Below, one piece after another: positions 38,345 to 50,805 of a stretch of 64,000 nucleotides of DNA. How positions within the stretch are numbered: position 1 is the first letter of the stretch; every line of letters begins with the position of its first letter. The DNA lies in NCBI GenBank assembly GCA_021464415.1, contig CM038471.1:75870414-75934413 (forward strand), given 5' to 3'. Below the pieces are notes generated by a model. That model made no database searches. It saw only the letters and a list, made by a program, of their open reading frames with translations, and was not told the DNA's origin. The DNA comes from Lonicera japonica (lineage: Eukaryota > Streptophyta > Magnoliopsida > Dipsacales > Caprifoliaceae). A program made the position numbers and the translations under genes.

Positions 38345-40430
38345 TGAATAAAAAACGATGGAGTTGTAAATTGTATGAAACATTCCCCGCAAAGAACAGC
38401 GAAGAAGCGGATGTTAGTAACCCTTTTGTCTCAAATTTAGAAACAGAATTATATGTTGTATTCGGAAAATCAATATATGCAATAGTACAATAGTTAAAAA
38501 AGAAAATTCTACTCCTATCCACTAAAAACAATGAAATTTGGGTGCATTTGATTGACTTGTATGAAAAATAATTGTATTCCAGTGAATTGTTTTACAAGAG
38601 CAATTAATATGGAACACAAAATCTTAGCGGGAGATGATTTTAGAAATTCACATAAAATGAGAGAGGTTAAATCAAATTGTAAAATGTAATAATCCCAAGA
38701 AAAAAAATCCAGCAATTAAACACCACAAAAACTGGATTATATGAAATTTGGGCATTAATTGTACATGAAAAAATAAGTGAAATTAAACAAATCCTTAGTT
38801 TTTCTTAACATTTATGCCTCTTAAGGAGGAAAATCAGGACAAACTATAAGTCACGTCAGCGCCACGTCAGATAAAATGCCACGTTAGCTGCCACATCACA
38901 TTTCCGTTAGAGAAATTTAACTGAAGTTAACGTTTTGGACCAAAGTGAAAAAATTGAAAAAGTTCACTGGTACTTTTGATGGAAAATGGCGTTCGTTGGC
39001 ATAAGTGAAAAACGTGGTAAAGTACATTGTGCTTATTGGTCATTTAGCCTTAAAAGATCTTCCACTATAACTTTTGATTACCACATTAACTTGAATTTCT
39101 CCCACTGACTTCACCATATTTTAAAAGGAAAAAAAAAGGGATACAACAAAAAATTTGACATTTCTGATTACACGATTATCTAACTTTAAGTAGGACAATA
39201 AAACGTATACCTATTGGATTTTCCTAGTTAAGCATTAAAATAAATTAATTATTCAAAATCCAATTTCAATCATGTGAATTATAAAAACTTAGTTCCATTG
39301 GGTGACACTTAACGTATTGGTACCTTAAACTAAGTTCCCTTCATAGTCACAATTCAATTAGGCTTTTGGAATTGTTTTACTAGGAACTATGTTTAGAACA
39401 TTTATAATGGTTCGAACAGTAAATCCACATTGTCATAGGTAATGAATTACTTCATAATCCTAACTATATCCATAAGTGTACAACTATGTATTTTAGCTAC
39501 ACCATTATGCTAAGACATTCATAACATAATGTTCTGAGACAAATGCGAAACTTTATAAGGAGTTTAAGTACCAATAGAGACATAACTAATTTTATTATAC
39601 TACCATAAATTCACCACCTTTACTAGTTATTTATATCTTTCACTATTATATCTAAATAATATTGAAGAACCCATTATTATTTCAAACAATAATAGATATA
39701 ATCATAACATGAAGAGAAAAATTATTCGTAAAGATGATAAAAATATTTTCTTTACCAAAATAAAGATCAAATATCTAAATAATCTATATAACATCAAGGA
39801 GCTCTTTATTTTTCACGGTGCCTTTATTTATGTGCTTGGTTTTGTTTTCCCTTAATACAATCCATGCCCCGTATAATTAGTAAAATCAACGATTCGAATA
39901 ACCCAACTAAGTATTTTACTAAATATTTTATACCATAAGAAAATTGTTTTTTATTAACTAAATTTCCCTCACTCCTAATCATTAATTAGGAAGTAAAGCC
40001 AAAGGGTTTTAGTTAGAAAGACATTACGAAACTGTGATAAACATTACAATAATAAGGATTTGTTGTAATTTATGGGTTACTCTAAGATTTACAATTTAAT
40101 TAATAATCATTAAACATTCTAGTTGGACCACTTTGGCGGCTACCAATAATTCTTGATACGACTATTAATGCAAATAGTATATTTATGCAATCAAACATAT
40201 TGATCAAAAGATTTTTTTTCGTTGAAGAATGATTTCTAACATTTTAATGTTTATTAGGTCACTGAAATTCAACTCACCTTTGGGGATGAAATTAGAAATT
40301 TATAATAACTAAATAAATGAATAAACTCATTAAACAATTATAAGAATCATCAATTCACGAGTTATAATCCTTGGTCCATTATTAAATTTAATATTCATAA
40401 GCTATTATAGTTGGACTACTTTGGTAGTTC
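38345..40430. other. Probable old repeat DNA, no gene
   Basis: The part at about 38,850-39,040 (CACGTCAGCGCCACGTCAG, TTAACTGAAGTTAACG, GGACCAAAGTGAAAA) has the look of a dispersed plant repeat. The motif TAGTTGGACxACTTTGG recurs at about 40120 and 40409, and as TAATAGGACCGCTTTGG at 41078, suggesting decayed repeat copies. No coding similarity. Confidence 0.4.
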
Positions 40431-40432
40431 CT

Positions 40433-40750
40433 TAGGGTCCGTTCGGTAACATTTTTAGAGACCCGTTTTTGTTTTTTGAGTTCAAAAACGGATAAAAAAT
40501 GCGTTCGGTAGGATATTGACAAAAACACGAAAAACGTTTTCGGAAAATGAATTCAAGTTTAAAGCATAAAACGCAAAAACGCCAAAATGATGTTTTCACC
40601 ATTTTCACTTTTGCAATCTTCATTTTCACTGTTTTCGTTCTCGGAAAATGTTTTCACTATTTTCGTTCTCGGAAAATTCATTTTCTCATTTTCATTTTCT
40701 GAAAATATTCTCAGAAAACATTCTCCGAAAACGTTACCGAACGGGCCCTA
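40433..40750. mobile_element. MITE-like element with 18-bp inverted ends
   Basis: Ends are TAGGGTCCGTTCGGTAAC and GTTACCGAACGGGCCCTA, an imperfect 18-bp inverted repeat. The interior is rich in GAAAATG/CATTTTC repeats. The 318-bp size and TAGGG-type ends fit hAT-related MITEs, but no 8-bp target duplication was found. Confidence 0.75.
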
Positions 40751-40754
40751 AACT

Positions 40755-43454
40755 GATCATAATATGAATATTAAATTATTTGGTCATAATTTATCCCTTA
40801 CATTAACTTACAAGCACAATTAATTTATGCAAATAAGATAATACATATTCGACAATACAAATAATAGAATATTGTAAATATTTTAGAGATTTAATTTAGG
40901 CCTTTGATTAGGATTGATTTTTTATCATTCATTTAGAATGGAATAGTCTGTAAATAGGTAACAATTTAGATGAATAAATAAATGCAATAATATCATGAAT
41001 AATCTTAACAAATTATAAATATATATATCCATGATTTATTGCCAATTAATTTACTATTTAAGTTAATAGTCCTATTCTAATAGGACCGCTTTGGTGGCCA
41101 CCTGGGCGACATAGTAGGATTTTTCAAACCTATCTGTTCAAACTGAGTTGCTTGTTGCCTTTGTTCGTTTGCATACCTGGCACTATCAACATTCGAACTT
41201 AAATCTTTTGTGGATTTTGTTGTGAAACTTCGGCCACTTTCAGTAAAAAAACAATCAAACATCTCGGCATCCGTCTATAACCGAACCAAGAAAAAAAACA
41301 AATACAGGGAGATCAAGCAATTTAGAATAAACCGTCAAGGAGCTGCTGCAGGCCAAGCTGTACAATGGAAACAAATAAATTCAATTGAAATTACAAGTAA
41401 AAAAATAGTAATTATTACAATAGCAATTAAGATTCTCGGAATAGTAAACAATAAATTGAAAACAATCCAATTTAATAGAACTAAGGAACATAAAAATACT
41501 AATAATAGAGATTGACTCAAGCAACTGTGATTTACTGAATAAAATTAATAATAAATTGAAAATAATCCGATTCAATAGAAATTACGAACAAAAAAAATAC
41601 TAATAACAATTATCAGTTGAAACAATTGATCTTATAGAAAATTAGGAACTAGTCCAAAGGTTGCCACTTCGATTGAACTGAAATTAAAAAGAGTATCTAT
41701 ATAATAAGGATTGAAAAAAAATTCCATCAAAGACAGAAAAATACCGATTAAAAAAGAGTATCTATAAAGACTATCCATAGAAATAACATATATATTTTGA
41801 TGAAATTGTATCTATAAACTTTATATATTTTTTCAACAATTGTTTTTTGTTTGGATTTTGTTTAAATCTTTTAAGAATTGAAATATCAAAAATAGCGAAT
41901 TTATACATACAGAAAATACCGATAAATATACCGAACATAATTACCGAGTATACCAATTAATATCGGAGTGATTATATATTTATTTATTTTTGCCTTCAAT
42001 CTAGCCATCCATTTATTTTTAACATTTTGATCATAGCCATTCGTATGGAGAAAGGAACTTTTGGATTTTATATTCTCTCAAGGAGATTAAGGAACTTTTC
42101 TTAGAATTTTTGTTGCTCTTCGAAGGAGCATACAATTTGGACTATGTTTTTGGCCAAAGTATTAATCCAAGCGTCCCAATTTGGAAAGCAGGCCGAATTC
42201 TTCAGCACATTAAATATTAATTACTTCAACTTCAAGGGAAAATCCATGCCGAGATTATCCAACTCGGCCGATATGAATACACTCGTCAATAAAAATGTGC
42301 ACTTGTATAATATGAGAGACATATGATGTCTTGCCAAGATGGTCGTACACTCGTACCAACCAATGGAAGGAATACACTTCTAAAGTAAATGTTAATAAGT
42401 TATGAATAAGAATCACACTTTCACCAAAAAAAAATAAGAATCACACCACTTGTTGTTCATCACTGAATTGAGGACCAAGTTTACTTTTTATAATTATTTT
42501 ACTATTTATCATAATAAGTATTTTGTAACTCTAATTTTATACGTATAAATAAATAAAAGGAGAACTTGTAAGAGGGGATATTGTCTTGAATTTGAGGTAA
42601 TAGGCAATAGAGAAAGAAAGAGCTAGTATTTTGTGTCTTTGACCATTGTTATTTCTAAGTTAAGATAAAAAAAGTACACAAAAAAAATGAGGGTGTATTA
42701 CCAGAAGGATGTGAAAATTCTTGGGGGAACTTGCCTATAAACAAAAATATGTTGTTCATTGTCTCATTTTATTTATCTTATATTGATTTTGTTAGGAATT
42801 GCTCATTGTGAGTCCAAATTATTGGTCACCCAAACTTTTAATTTCGAATGGTGTCTTTTTATTATGATAGAAAAAAATATAATGTAATAAATCCTTACAA
42901 TGGTAGAACATAACGAAAGTTTTGAGCCTTGATTTTTGTAGTACAATATTAGGTGGATAGGTTATTTGTGGTTTTGAAAGAACATATGTATTTCATCATT
43001 GAAGTTGTATTGTGAAGGTTGGGAAGGAAAGAAACTTTCACATTCGAGCTTGTGTGGAATTCTCTGTAGTAGATGAGTATTTGGAATTTCGCCAAACTAT
43101 CTTAGGAATATAGTTTTTATTTTTATTAGATTAGTTTACAATTTAATTTAATTTTTTATGTATTACAAAGGCAATTAGATTAATATAAATTCTAAACTCT
43201 CATTCTTGTGAATTTAATTCCTTACTTAATTTCTCTATCTACGTTATTAATGTAATATAGTAAAATAAGGGTGTTTGAATTAGTGTTTTTCTTGTGACGG
43301 AAAAATTGATCAATCCTTCACATGGCTCAACATCTATATAATAAAGGGTAATATTTTTAAATCTTAAAAATGTATGAGGAATTGATAATTGTGTGTATGA
43401 GATTTAAGACACTTTTTGAATGAGTGGTAGTATTTTAACATGGGTTACCAACTA

Positions 43455-43489
<35 letters not shown>

Positions 43490-43530
43490 GAATTATGGAT
43501 CCTGTATAATCCGATTTTTCTCTAATTGAC
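40755..43530. other. Intergenic DNA, no recognised gene
   Basis: A 61-codon minus-strand frame at 41077-41262 is GC-richer than its surroundings and includes ARYANEQRQQATQFEQIG, which looks like real coding sequence, but I do not recognise the family and see no partner exons. The rest is AT-rich; a TA/TG microsatellite lies at 43457-43489. Confidence 0.4.
43457..43489. repeat. (TA)n(TG)n microsatellite
   Basis: TATATATATATATATATATG followed by TGTGTGTGTGTG. No associated gene. Confidence 0.9.
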
Positions 43531-43539
43531 CGCTAATGT

Positions 43540-44230
43540 CCTAAAAGGTGTAAGCAGATCGACTTAAGGTGGTGCCTAACGCCCAGTGCACCTAAGCTGT
43601 GCCTAGGCAATTCAGAGCTAGGCGATATTTTTTTAAATATAAATGTATATAATACTTGTATAATGCGAAAACAAGTGAAGCATAGTCATTAGATCAACTG
43701 TCCAAAACAAAATTCAACCACATATTCACATCCATATCACATTATAAATTTATTTCTAGTAACAATAAAAAAAAAAGTTAGTGAAAAGAAAATGCAATAA
43801 TAAAAAGAAAAAATAAGAAGAAAGTTCAAGATAGACTCGAGGAATTATGGAGTGGTGAGTTTGTGTCAAAGCGACCTCTTATTCTTATAAGTCTTCTAGT
43901 GATTACGACTGCTGATTAAGATTTGGTTTCAATTGGAGGAATGGTTAAGATGAGTTTGCTTATAATGGTTGATACATTGTATTTGTGTTATTTTTTAACC
44001 AAAAAAATAAAAAATAGGCAACTTCTTCAAAAAAGGAAAAAGAAAGTACAAAATGAAAAAGAAAAACTCATTTAGTCTGCCTAGCTCCTGCCCAGCATGA
44101 TTAGGCGCTCGTCTAACTCATTCCGATGCTTAGACATCTGCCTAGGTATTAATTGAGGCGCCCGGATATCACATAATGCTTAGGCACAACCTATCCCGCC
44201 TTGTAAGACAAGACACCGCAGGCCGTTCCA
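43540..44230. mobile_element. Dispersed repeat with GCCTAG-rich inverted ends
   Basis: The left part contains GTGCCTAACGCCC, GTGCCTAGGCAATTC and GAGCTAGGCGAT. The right part contains the inverse-like CTGCCTAGCTCCTGCCC, TTAGGCGCTCG, CTGCCTAGGT and GCTTAGGCAC. The AT-rich middle is non-coding. A related short motif (GCGCCTAGGTGCCGATTAAT) is at 26136. It is probably a decayed non-autonomous element. Confidence 0.45.
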
Positions 44231-44234
44231 AAAA

Positions 44235-45700
44235 TGAAAATGTTTCAACTATGTTATATGCTTGTTTAACCGCTGCCTTACACTTCAAAAGTGAAGAATT
44301 TTGAAATACGTTTAATTTTATTAGTGTTTTTGGAAAAATTACATCAAGTAATTAAGTATTAAAATAGTTAAAAATGAACTTCGTAGTTAAAATAGAGGTT
44401 GCAAATTAACCCTTGTTATTTCAATTCTCTGCACTTTGTAGTTAAAAATGCATTCTATTTGAGTGTTTTAAAACTTCAAAGGGACATTTTTTACGGGATT
44501 TAACACTTCTGTAATACTAGATCGAGTACAGATCGAGAGAAGTATTTAATTTCAGGCTAGCTGCCCTTATTTTGATTTCTTGTAATACTACTAGAATGCG
44601 AAAAAAAAAATAGTAAAATGCATGAAATACTTATAAAGTTACTTTCTTAAATTTTAAATAGGTGAATTTAACCTTACGTCTTGGATTACTAGTGAGCTAG
44701 CTCTTATTATATTTATTACATATAATAATAAGAATTGAATCATAGCACCGTTGACGCACCGTTTAAACTAAAGTCTTTGGGTAATTAATATGTACGCCTG
44801 CAATAGAAAAACCCATGTTTTTTATATATTACCGGTTGACAAATTAAATTCGTCTTCGTCCAGTTTCATTAATTAATTAATTATATTTATATATTAACTC
44901 TACCTTCGTTTTGTTTGCTTTCCTTTTCAGTTTGTCCCACTATCTCTTCCTCTTCTATCATTTTTATTCTTAAGAAGATAATTTTCATCACTTTGAAAGA
45001 AGTGCTCAACCAGCGTTACGTTCATAGCTCTATGTTATCGATCAAGCGAAACTTTGCTGTAATGTTTTCTTTTTTTACTTTTCATCTGTCATCGATCTAG
45101 AGATAGAATTAATTGATGCTTCCTACTTCAATTCCTGTTTAATTCAACCTACTATGCTAATGCTTATCCTTATGTGCATGTAATTTATCTCTCAGTTTTG
45201 GATACTATCTGTACTTAATTCATTCCAACACATAATAACATGTCTTGGAGTGTTTGCTACAAACAAGATTTCGAAGAGTGATGGTTTATTATCGTACGTG
45301 TATTTTTTTTTTTTTTTTTTGTCAAGCTTAAGGAATCTCTAGTAAGGAGACGAAATCTCATGACAAATCCTGACTTGAAGGCGTGTGTATCTACAGGATT
45401 CGTTATGATTGACCCCAACTTGTTGATACTCATAAGATTCGATTCTGACAAAATAAGTTATTCACTAATTACCTACACGAATTGCTTACAACCTCTTGTA
45501 AAAACACAAGTTCTAAAACTACTGCTAAATACAACTTATTAGTGAAGTTAACCTTTCACGCCCTCAAAGTTAGCATGTGTTCTCACTTCAGTCCTTAAAG
45601 TTCTATTTGTTTTGTTATTCCGTCCAAAAAATTGACGGGCATCTAATTTTATTAAACAAATAGAACTTTAAGAAGTGAAGTGAGAAAACTTAAAAACTTA
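44235..45700. other. Intergenic DNA, nothing recognised
   Basis: AT-rich with a poly-T run at about 45303-45320. Open frames of about 60 codons here have no family resemblance. Confidence 0.6.
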
Positions 45701-46055
45701 GTGGTGTTTGGTTGGTGTTTTAAAATCAAGTTTTTAAAAATTCTACCAAGAAGTTAACTTTACTTCACACTTTCCAAAATTCACTTTACTTTTTTTTCTC
45801 TCTCATAAATTTTTTAAAACACTATAACTTTAAATTCAAAAATTGGAATTAGATAAAAAAATAAATATATTTGAAACCTATTCATCGAGATCTATAAAAT
45901 AAGATCCATTGTAACTACTTTTTGAATTTTTTTCATGAGTTTTTTTGAATTGGTTGAAAAAAACTCAAACAAAAATTAAATTCACTTTTCAACCTACTTT
46001 CACACTTCCCAAAAACTTGTCTGAATAGCGTGTTTTAAAATTTCAACCAAACATG
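45701..46055. mobile_element. MITE-like element with TGTTTGGTTG ends
   Basis: Left end GTGTTTGGTTGGTGTTTTAAAA pairs with right end TTTTAAAATTTCAACCAAACATG. The interior is A/T-rich with TTCACTTT and ACTTTCACACTT repeats. About 355 bp, non-coding; target duplication not resolved. Confidence 0.6.
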
Positions 46056-46059
46056 TACG

Positions 46060-46860
46060 GGCACCAATCCCTTGTGTGCCGGCTCACTGTAATAAAGAGC
46101 AAAAAAAGATTAGCTATGAAATGATTCAATGATATCAGATTAAGATACAGGAAAGAGGCACGACAACGTTTATCATATTCATCCCAACGAGCACGATCAA
46201 ACTAATCATTCACATAGATTGAATGAACACAAATACATACTTCCAAAATAACACAATACTCCTACTAATTAAAACCACTCTTTACACTATTTTCTGACTT
46301 AGCAATTTTCTCCTTTTAGCATATAATGCATACATGCATAATTCACAAAATATTTATATAAAAAGCAGACGAGATCGAGTTGATAGCAGAGTGAGATTTA
46401 AACCACAAGCTAGGTGTGGCGTAGGAATCTGCACTACAAATGGGCGAGAATCTTAGGTCTCATGCTTAGGGGCCAGTGCTTTGAAACAAATGACAATTCA
46501 AAGGCAACTCAGAGATGAAGCTTTCCACCTGTGTTTAGGAATTGTTACCTAATACCACAACTACTGTCTACTCACCTTGTCACTTCCTAAATCTTTATAT
46601 ATCAATGAAGTTTAAAATACATTATCTTTTTCTTTTAAGGCAATATCCTGTAATACTTTTATGCTTACATGATTCATGCGCTGCACCCTTGTATAGTTTA
46701 GGATTGATTGTATGCCTAAAATGGAAAAAAATATATTATCAATACAGCAATTATGGATCATTTTCTAGTCATATATATGAAGTTCTGTACAGATTCTTTA
46801 GGTTGAGGAATAAAGTTCATTCACAAAGTGATGAACATTATTAATCATACTACTACTACT
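46060..46860. other. Upstream flank of the OCT transporter gene
   Basis: No coding similarity. A (TAC)n tract lies at about 46850-46865 just before the promoter elements. Confidence 0.5.
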
Positions 46861-46880
46861 ACTATAAATACTACCACTAG

Positions 46881-46890
46881 TATATAAAAC
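46881..46890 (+). promoter_or_regulatory. TATA box of the OCT transporter gene
   Basis: TATATAAAAC, followed by a C-rich tract and then the ATG at 46949, giving a leader of about 30 bases if transcription starts near 46,915. Confidence 0.6.
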
Positions 46891-46948
46891 CTCATGCCGC
46901 CCCCGCCCCCCCCATCTCATTATCAGAAGTGGAAGCAGCAGCACATAC

Positions 46949-48541
46949 ATGTCTACTAATCCAGCACCGTCCCCTGCATCCTTGGAGGAGACAATTGAAC
47001 GATGCATAGGAGAATTAGGGTGGAGCCAGTTCGTCCAAGCAGTGCTTGTGTCTTTGGCTTGGGTTTTTGACGCACAACAAACATTCATCAGCATTTTCAC
47101 AGATGCCCAGCCAACATGGCACTGCATCAACAATGATTCAGCTTGCAGCAACTCTCAGGCCAGTAGTTTCTGTAGGCTTCCCGGTAATTCCTGGGCCTGG
47201 GATTTTCCAGCACACACATCTGTCATATCCGAGTGGTCTCTGGAATGTGCTGGTTCAATCATCACCGGCCTGCCTGCCTCTTCCTTCTTCGTGGGTTGCC
47301 TAGTTGGCGGACTTGCTCTGTCCACTCTGGCAGACTCCTCCCTTGGTCGCAAGAACATGCTACTTTTATCGTGCCTAGTCATGTCTACTGCCGGTTTACT
47401 TGCAGTGGTCTCCACCAACATCTGGATCTACTCGGTGTTTAGGTTTCTTTCGGGTTTTGGTAGGGGGGCAATAGGCACGTGCGCTCTGGTACTATCGTCT
47501 GAGCTAGTTGGGAAACGTTGGCGAGGTCAGGTTGGTATCATTGGATTCCTGTGTTTCACCATTGGCTTCCTGTCTTTACCGGCTATGGCTTATCTCAACA
47601 GAGGGTCTTCCTGGAGAATTTTGTACCTGTGGACTTGTATTCCAACGGTCTTGTATTGCGTGCTAGTCCATTTCTTGGTTCGTGAGTCTCCCAGATGGCT
47701 CTATGTGAGAGGACATAAAGAGGAATTTGTGGCGACTCTAAAAAGTATTACAAACGGAAGCAGCAGCTGCTTAACCCAAAGCTTCTTGGACAGGGGGGCT
47801 TTTGGCGAAAATGAAAACGAATCGGGGAGGAATGTGAGCTTGTACTCGGCCATCAAGATGTTGGTCGAAAAGGGTTGGGCTATCCGAAGACTGGTGGTGG
47901 TTATGATGGTGGGTTTTGGGATAGGGTTGGTGTATTATGGAATGCCACTGGGGCTGGGAAATTTGGCCTTCAATCTCTACCTTAGTGTCACGCTTAACGC
48001 CTTATCAGAGCTGCCAGCCTCGTTGGTCACCTTCTTGCTGATAGGGAGACTAAACCGAAAAGGTGCGCTGCTAGGGTTCACCATGTTAAGCGCTGTCAGT
48101 AGCTTAATGTGTGCTGCGGCTGCTGCAGCGACAACGAGGGAGAGGGATGATGATGATGGACGATGGAAGGGAATCCAGATACTGCTGGAGCTGACATCGT
48201 TCTTCGGGGCATGTACAGCATTTAACGTGCTACTCATATACACACTAGAGTTGTTCCCAACGTGCGTGAGAAACTCGGCGGTGTCAATGGTGAGACAGGC
48301 GTTGGTGCTAGGGGGAGTGTTGAGTCCTGTATTGGTGGCAGCAGGGCGAGAGAGGGGCCTAATTGTCTCTTATGGCGGGTTTGGAATAACGATTGGGGTT
48401 TGCGGAGTGTTTGTAGCATTTCTGCCCGAGACAAGAGGCCGCACCCTTTGTGATTCCATGGATGAAGAAGAAGAAGAAGAAGAAGAACGCAAGAAAACAC
48501 CCGTGACAGCCCACACTTATAACAATATTATTGGGGTTTGA
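46949..48541 (+). CDS. OCT3: Organic cation/carnitine transporter (OCT2/3-like), MFS
   Basis: A single uninterrupted 530-residue frame. It belongs to the major facilitator superfamily, OCT group. The N-terminal helix (about 28-50) is followed by an outward loop with cysteines 59, 65, 75 and 100. An MFS loop motif STLADSSLGRK (125-135) follows the second helix. ESPRWLYVRG (246-255) closes the N-terminal half, a charged central loop spans about 255-310, and ELFPTCVRNSAVSMVRQALV (434-453) and FLPETRGRTLCDSMDEEE (491-508) are plant OCT signatures. The tail has a run of eight glutamates. By family knowledge these move organic cations or carnitine across the plasma membrane or tonoplast; the substrate cannot be read from sequence. 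The ATG is the first in frame and follows a TATA box. A CpG-bearing GC-rich body contrasts with AT-rich flanks. The exact paralogue number is uncertain. Confidence 0.93.
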   Translation: MSTNPAPSPASLEETIERCIGELGWSQFVQAVLVSLAWVFDAQQTFISIFTDAQPTWHCINNDSACSNSQASSFCRLPGNSWAWDFPAHTSVISEWSLECAGSIITGLPASSFFVGCLVGGLALSTLADSSLGRKNMLLLSCLVMSTAGLLAVVSTNIWIYSVFRFLSGFGRGAIGTCALVLSSELVGKRWRGQVGIIGFLCFTIGFLSLPAMAYLNRGSSWRILYLWTCIPTVLYCVLVHFLVRESPRWLYVRGHKEEFVATLKSITNGSSSCLTQSFLDRGAFGENENESGRNVSLYSAIKMLVEKGWAIRRLVVVMMVGFGIGLVYYGMPLGLGNLAFNLYLSVTLNALSELPASLVTFLLIGRLNRKGALLGFTMLSAVSSLMCAAAAAATTRERDDDDGRWKGIQILLELTSFFGACTAFNVLLIYTLELFPTCVRNSAVSMVRQALVLGGVLSPVLVAAGRERGLIVSYGGFGITIGVCGVFVAFLPETRGRTLCDSMDEEEEEEEERKKTPVTAHTYNNIIGV

Positions 48542-50026
48542 TGCCGTGCTCAAAACTTTTGTTTTTAGTTCCGGTTTTCATGTATTTCTTTTCTGGTATT
48601 GTAGCTTTTTGTATGATGTGAATGTGTAAGTCTTTTGCCCTACTCTATATTCTCTCGTTCATATTTGTAGAAGCATTTTATATGGACAAAGTGGCGGCTT
48701 ATAATGCGGTCACTAGCTAACTCACTAAGTAACTATCATTTCGTTTTCCGGCAGCGCTACCGAACAATGTTGACTGTACTCCTCTCCGTCTCTCTATACT
48801 CGCTCTTTGGAACCACCTCTCCTCTCTCACAGGCCTCTGCCTCGACCGTTTGCAATGGTTAATTTATCACATATATTAAAGACCAGTGATGAAGTTCATG
48901 ATCGAGGTAAGAAACCTGCCTTGCTAAAGTAGCTAGCTAGGTGCATCACCCTCCCCTCAAATTGAACACGTACGGGTTTATCCATGCAGTTCTTATCGGT
49001 TGTATAAAGAAGAAAAAATAACCAATTAGGCAAGTATGTACTTTGATTGTTGCTGCTTGAGTTCTGCCATGGAACTAGCTGCTAGATATCTTTGTGCTGC
49101 TTCTGTATATTAGATTCTTCTCTTCCTATTTTCTCAGTAAAAATACGTACGTATTTTATACAACACAAGTACGTAGGATCCAGTCAAGATTAACCACACC
49201 CACTATTCCTATAAATGAAGTCTAAACACACAAGCACTGATTCAAACGTAACTGAATCGAAGACCGATGATGTTCAAAATGACAAAGAAAATTAAGCTCA
49301 TACCACAACTGTATATAGTAGTGGAGTAAAGCTAGGCCAAAATGTCGATGGATAGAGCTCCCTTGGACTGAACCCCGGCCACGATCAAACTAAATAGCTT
49401 CTTGAAAGATTTTATGACAATTAGAGCAGTCCGTCCGTCCACTGTTGTTGGCTTATGTACGTAACGTAGACTAGACGCTTATCCATGTACACAGTCGACT
49501 GATCGAGGCACTTCAAAGGCTTATTTCACTGCACCAGTTGGGCCACTTCAAGAGCACTAATTCAGACACTCTTTAGAGCATCGTACATTGACAACTTTTT
49601 GCGGACAATATTTTCTACTAAACATGCCAAAACTTCTCCTTGCAACTTCCCGCGTTATTCATTTAATGATGTGCTTGTGTTGAATATTATATTAATTATT
49701 ATTCCACGTACTCAAATAAAACAACCAATTTGTCTACTGATTCCATAAAATACGTGCTCTACCTTTTCAGTTGATAATTCTATTTTTTAATTTCGCGACA
49801 AAAAGCATATAATGTTATTATTTTATAATACAATTATATTATTTTTAGTAACAATTTTTTTTTACTCCCACATATTTTGACACAAATTTATTTTTTTTAC
49901 TGTGATAATTAATATCAATATCAAATCATTGACTATAAATAAGATATATAATGCTTATTATTTATACTTCAGTCGAAACGAATGATTATTATTATTTTAT
50001 AATTTCGGAGTGTTGAATTTTTATGA
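48542..50026. other. Intergenic DNA downstream of OCT
   Basis: Contains the 3' UTR and otherwise AT-rich DNA with no coding similarity. No open frame above 60 codons was noted. Confidence 0.6.
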
Positions 50027-50340
50027 CATTCTCCGTTTGATAGCAACATGGAAAATGAAAAGAAAAATAACTAATTTAGATAAGAAGATGGAAAATAAGT
50101 TGAGGTATGTGGTGAGATTAACTCTTGCTTCTTGCTTTTTTTCATGACAAAATTTTCTTTGGGTGATAGTGGAAATTTTTTTTCCACAAAATATTAAAGG
50201 AGGATGGAGGACATATACTCACAAAAATGAGTATGAGATGGATAGTATCTCATCATATACCTCAACTTATTTTCCATCTTCTCACCCAAATTAGTTGTTT
50301 TTATTTTCATTTTCCATGTTGCTATCAAACGGAGCCTAAA
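50027..50340. mobile_element. MITE with ~95-bp inverted arms
   Basis: Left end CTCCGTTTGATAGCAACATG then GAAAATGAAAA, and AATAAGTTGAGGTATGTGGT further in, are mirrored at the right end by ACCTCAACTTATTTTCC and CATGTTGCTATCAAACGGAG. About 314 bp, hairpin-forming, non-coding. A partial relative lies at 34948-35135. Confidence 0.85.
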
Positions 50341-50344
50341 AAAA

Positions 50345-50800
50345 TATAGTTTAATTCTGATACAATATTAATAAATTTCAGATGTTTGTAGGAAAAGTCG
50401 CCCTAGCTAACCCCCTAGATGCTATCACTGGTTTGAATGACAAAGAATTCTTACTAAAAACTTATAAATTCCATACTCGAATTCCCACTTAAACATATAA
50501 ATTGATATTTAAGAAACAAAGGGTCCAACCCAATAGAGATGGTCCAGATAGACCCAAAACCGAACCAAGTCGGCTGGTCAATCTCTCTAGCTCTTTCAAT
50601 TGACGACTTGTCAAACATGCTTACATTATTGTATAATTATTATTGACACGAATTAATCAGGCTACACAAGAAAGAAGAAATAAAAAAACCCTTTTGTGCA
50701 CCCTCAGGTGCTAGATTGGATTATTTTTTTTTTCCTTTGGAGAGAAAACTAAGGGTTTTAATTAATTTGTTCTCAGATTTCCCTTTTGTTGTTTTAAAGA
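50345..50800. other. Presumed promoter/leader of the acidic-protein gene
   Basis: The segment 50,700-50,805 has a T-rich leader look (CTAAGGGTTTTAATTAA, TTTCCCTTTTGTTGTTTTAAAG) directly before an ATG. No clear TATA box. Nothing else recognised. Confidence 0.4.
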
Positions 50801-50805
50801 GAAAA

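Noticed and set aside
46798..47421. Minus-strand frames of 88-117 codons over the OCT gene
   Set aside because: They overlap the well-supported 530-residue transporter in antisense and show no family match; GC-rich coding DNA often leaves such open antisense frames.
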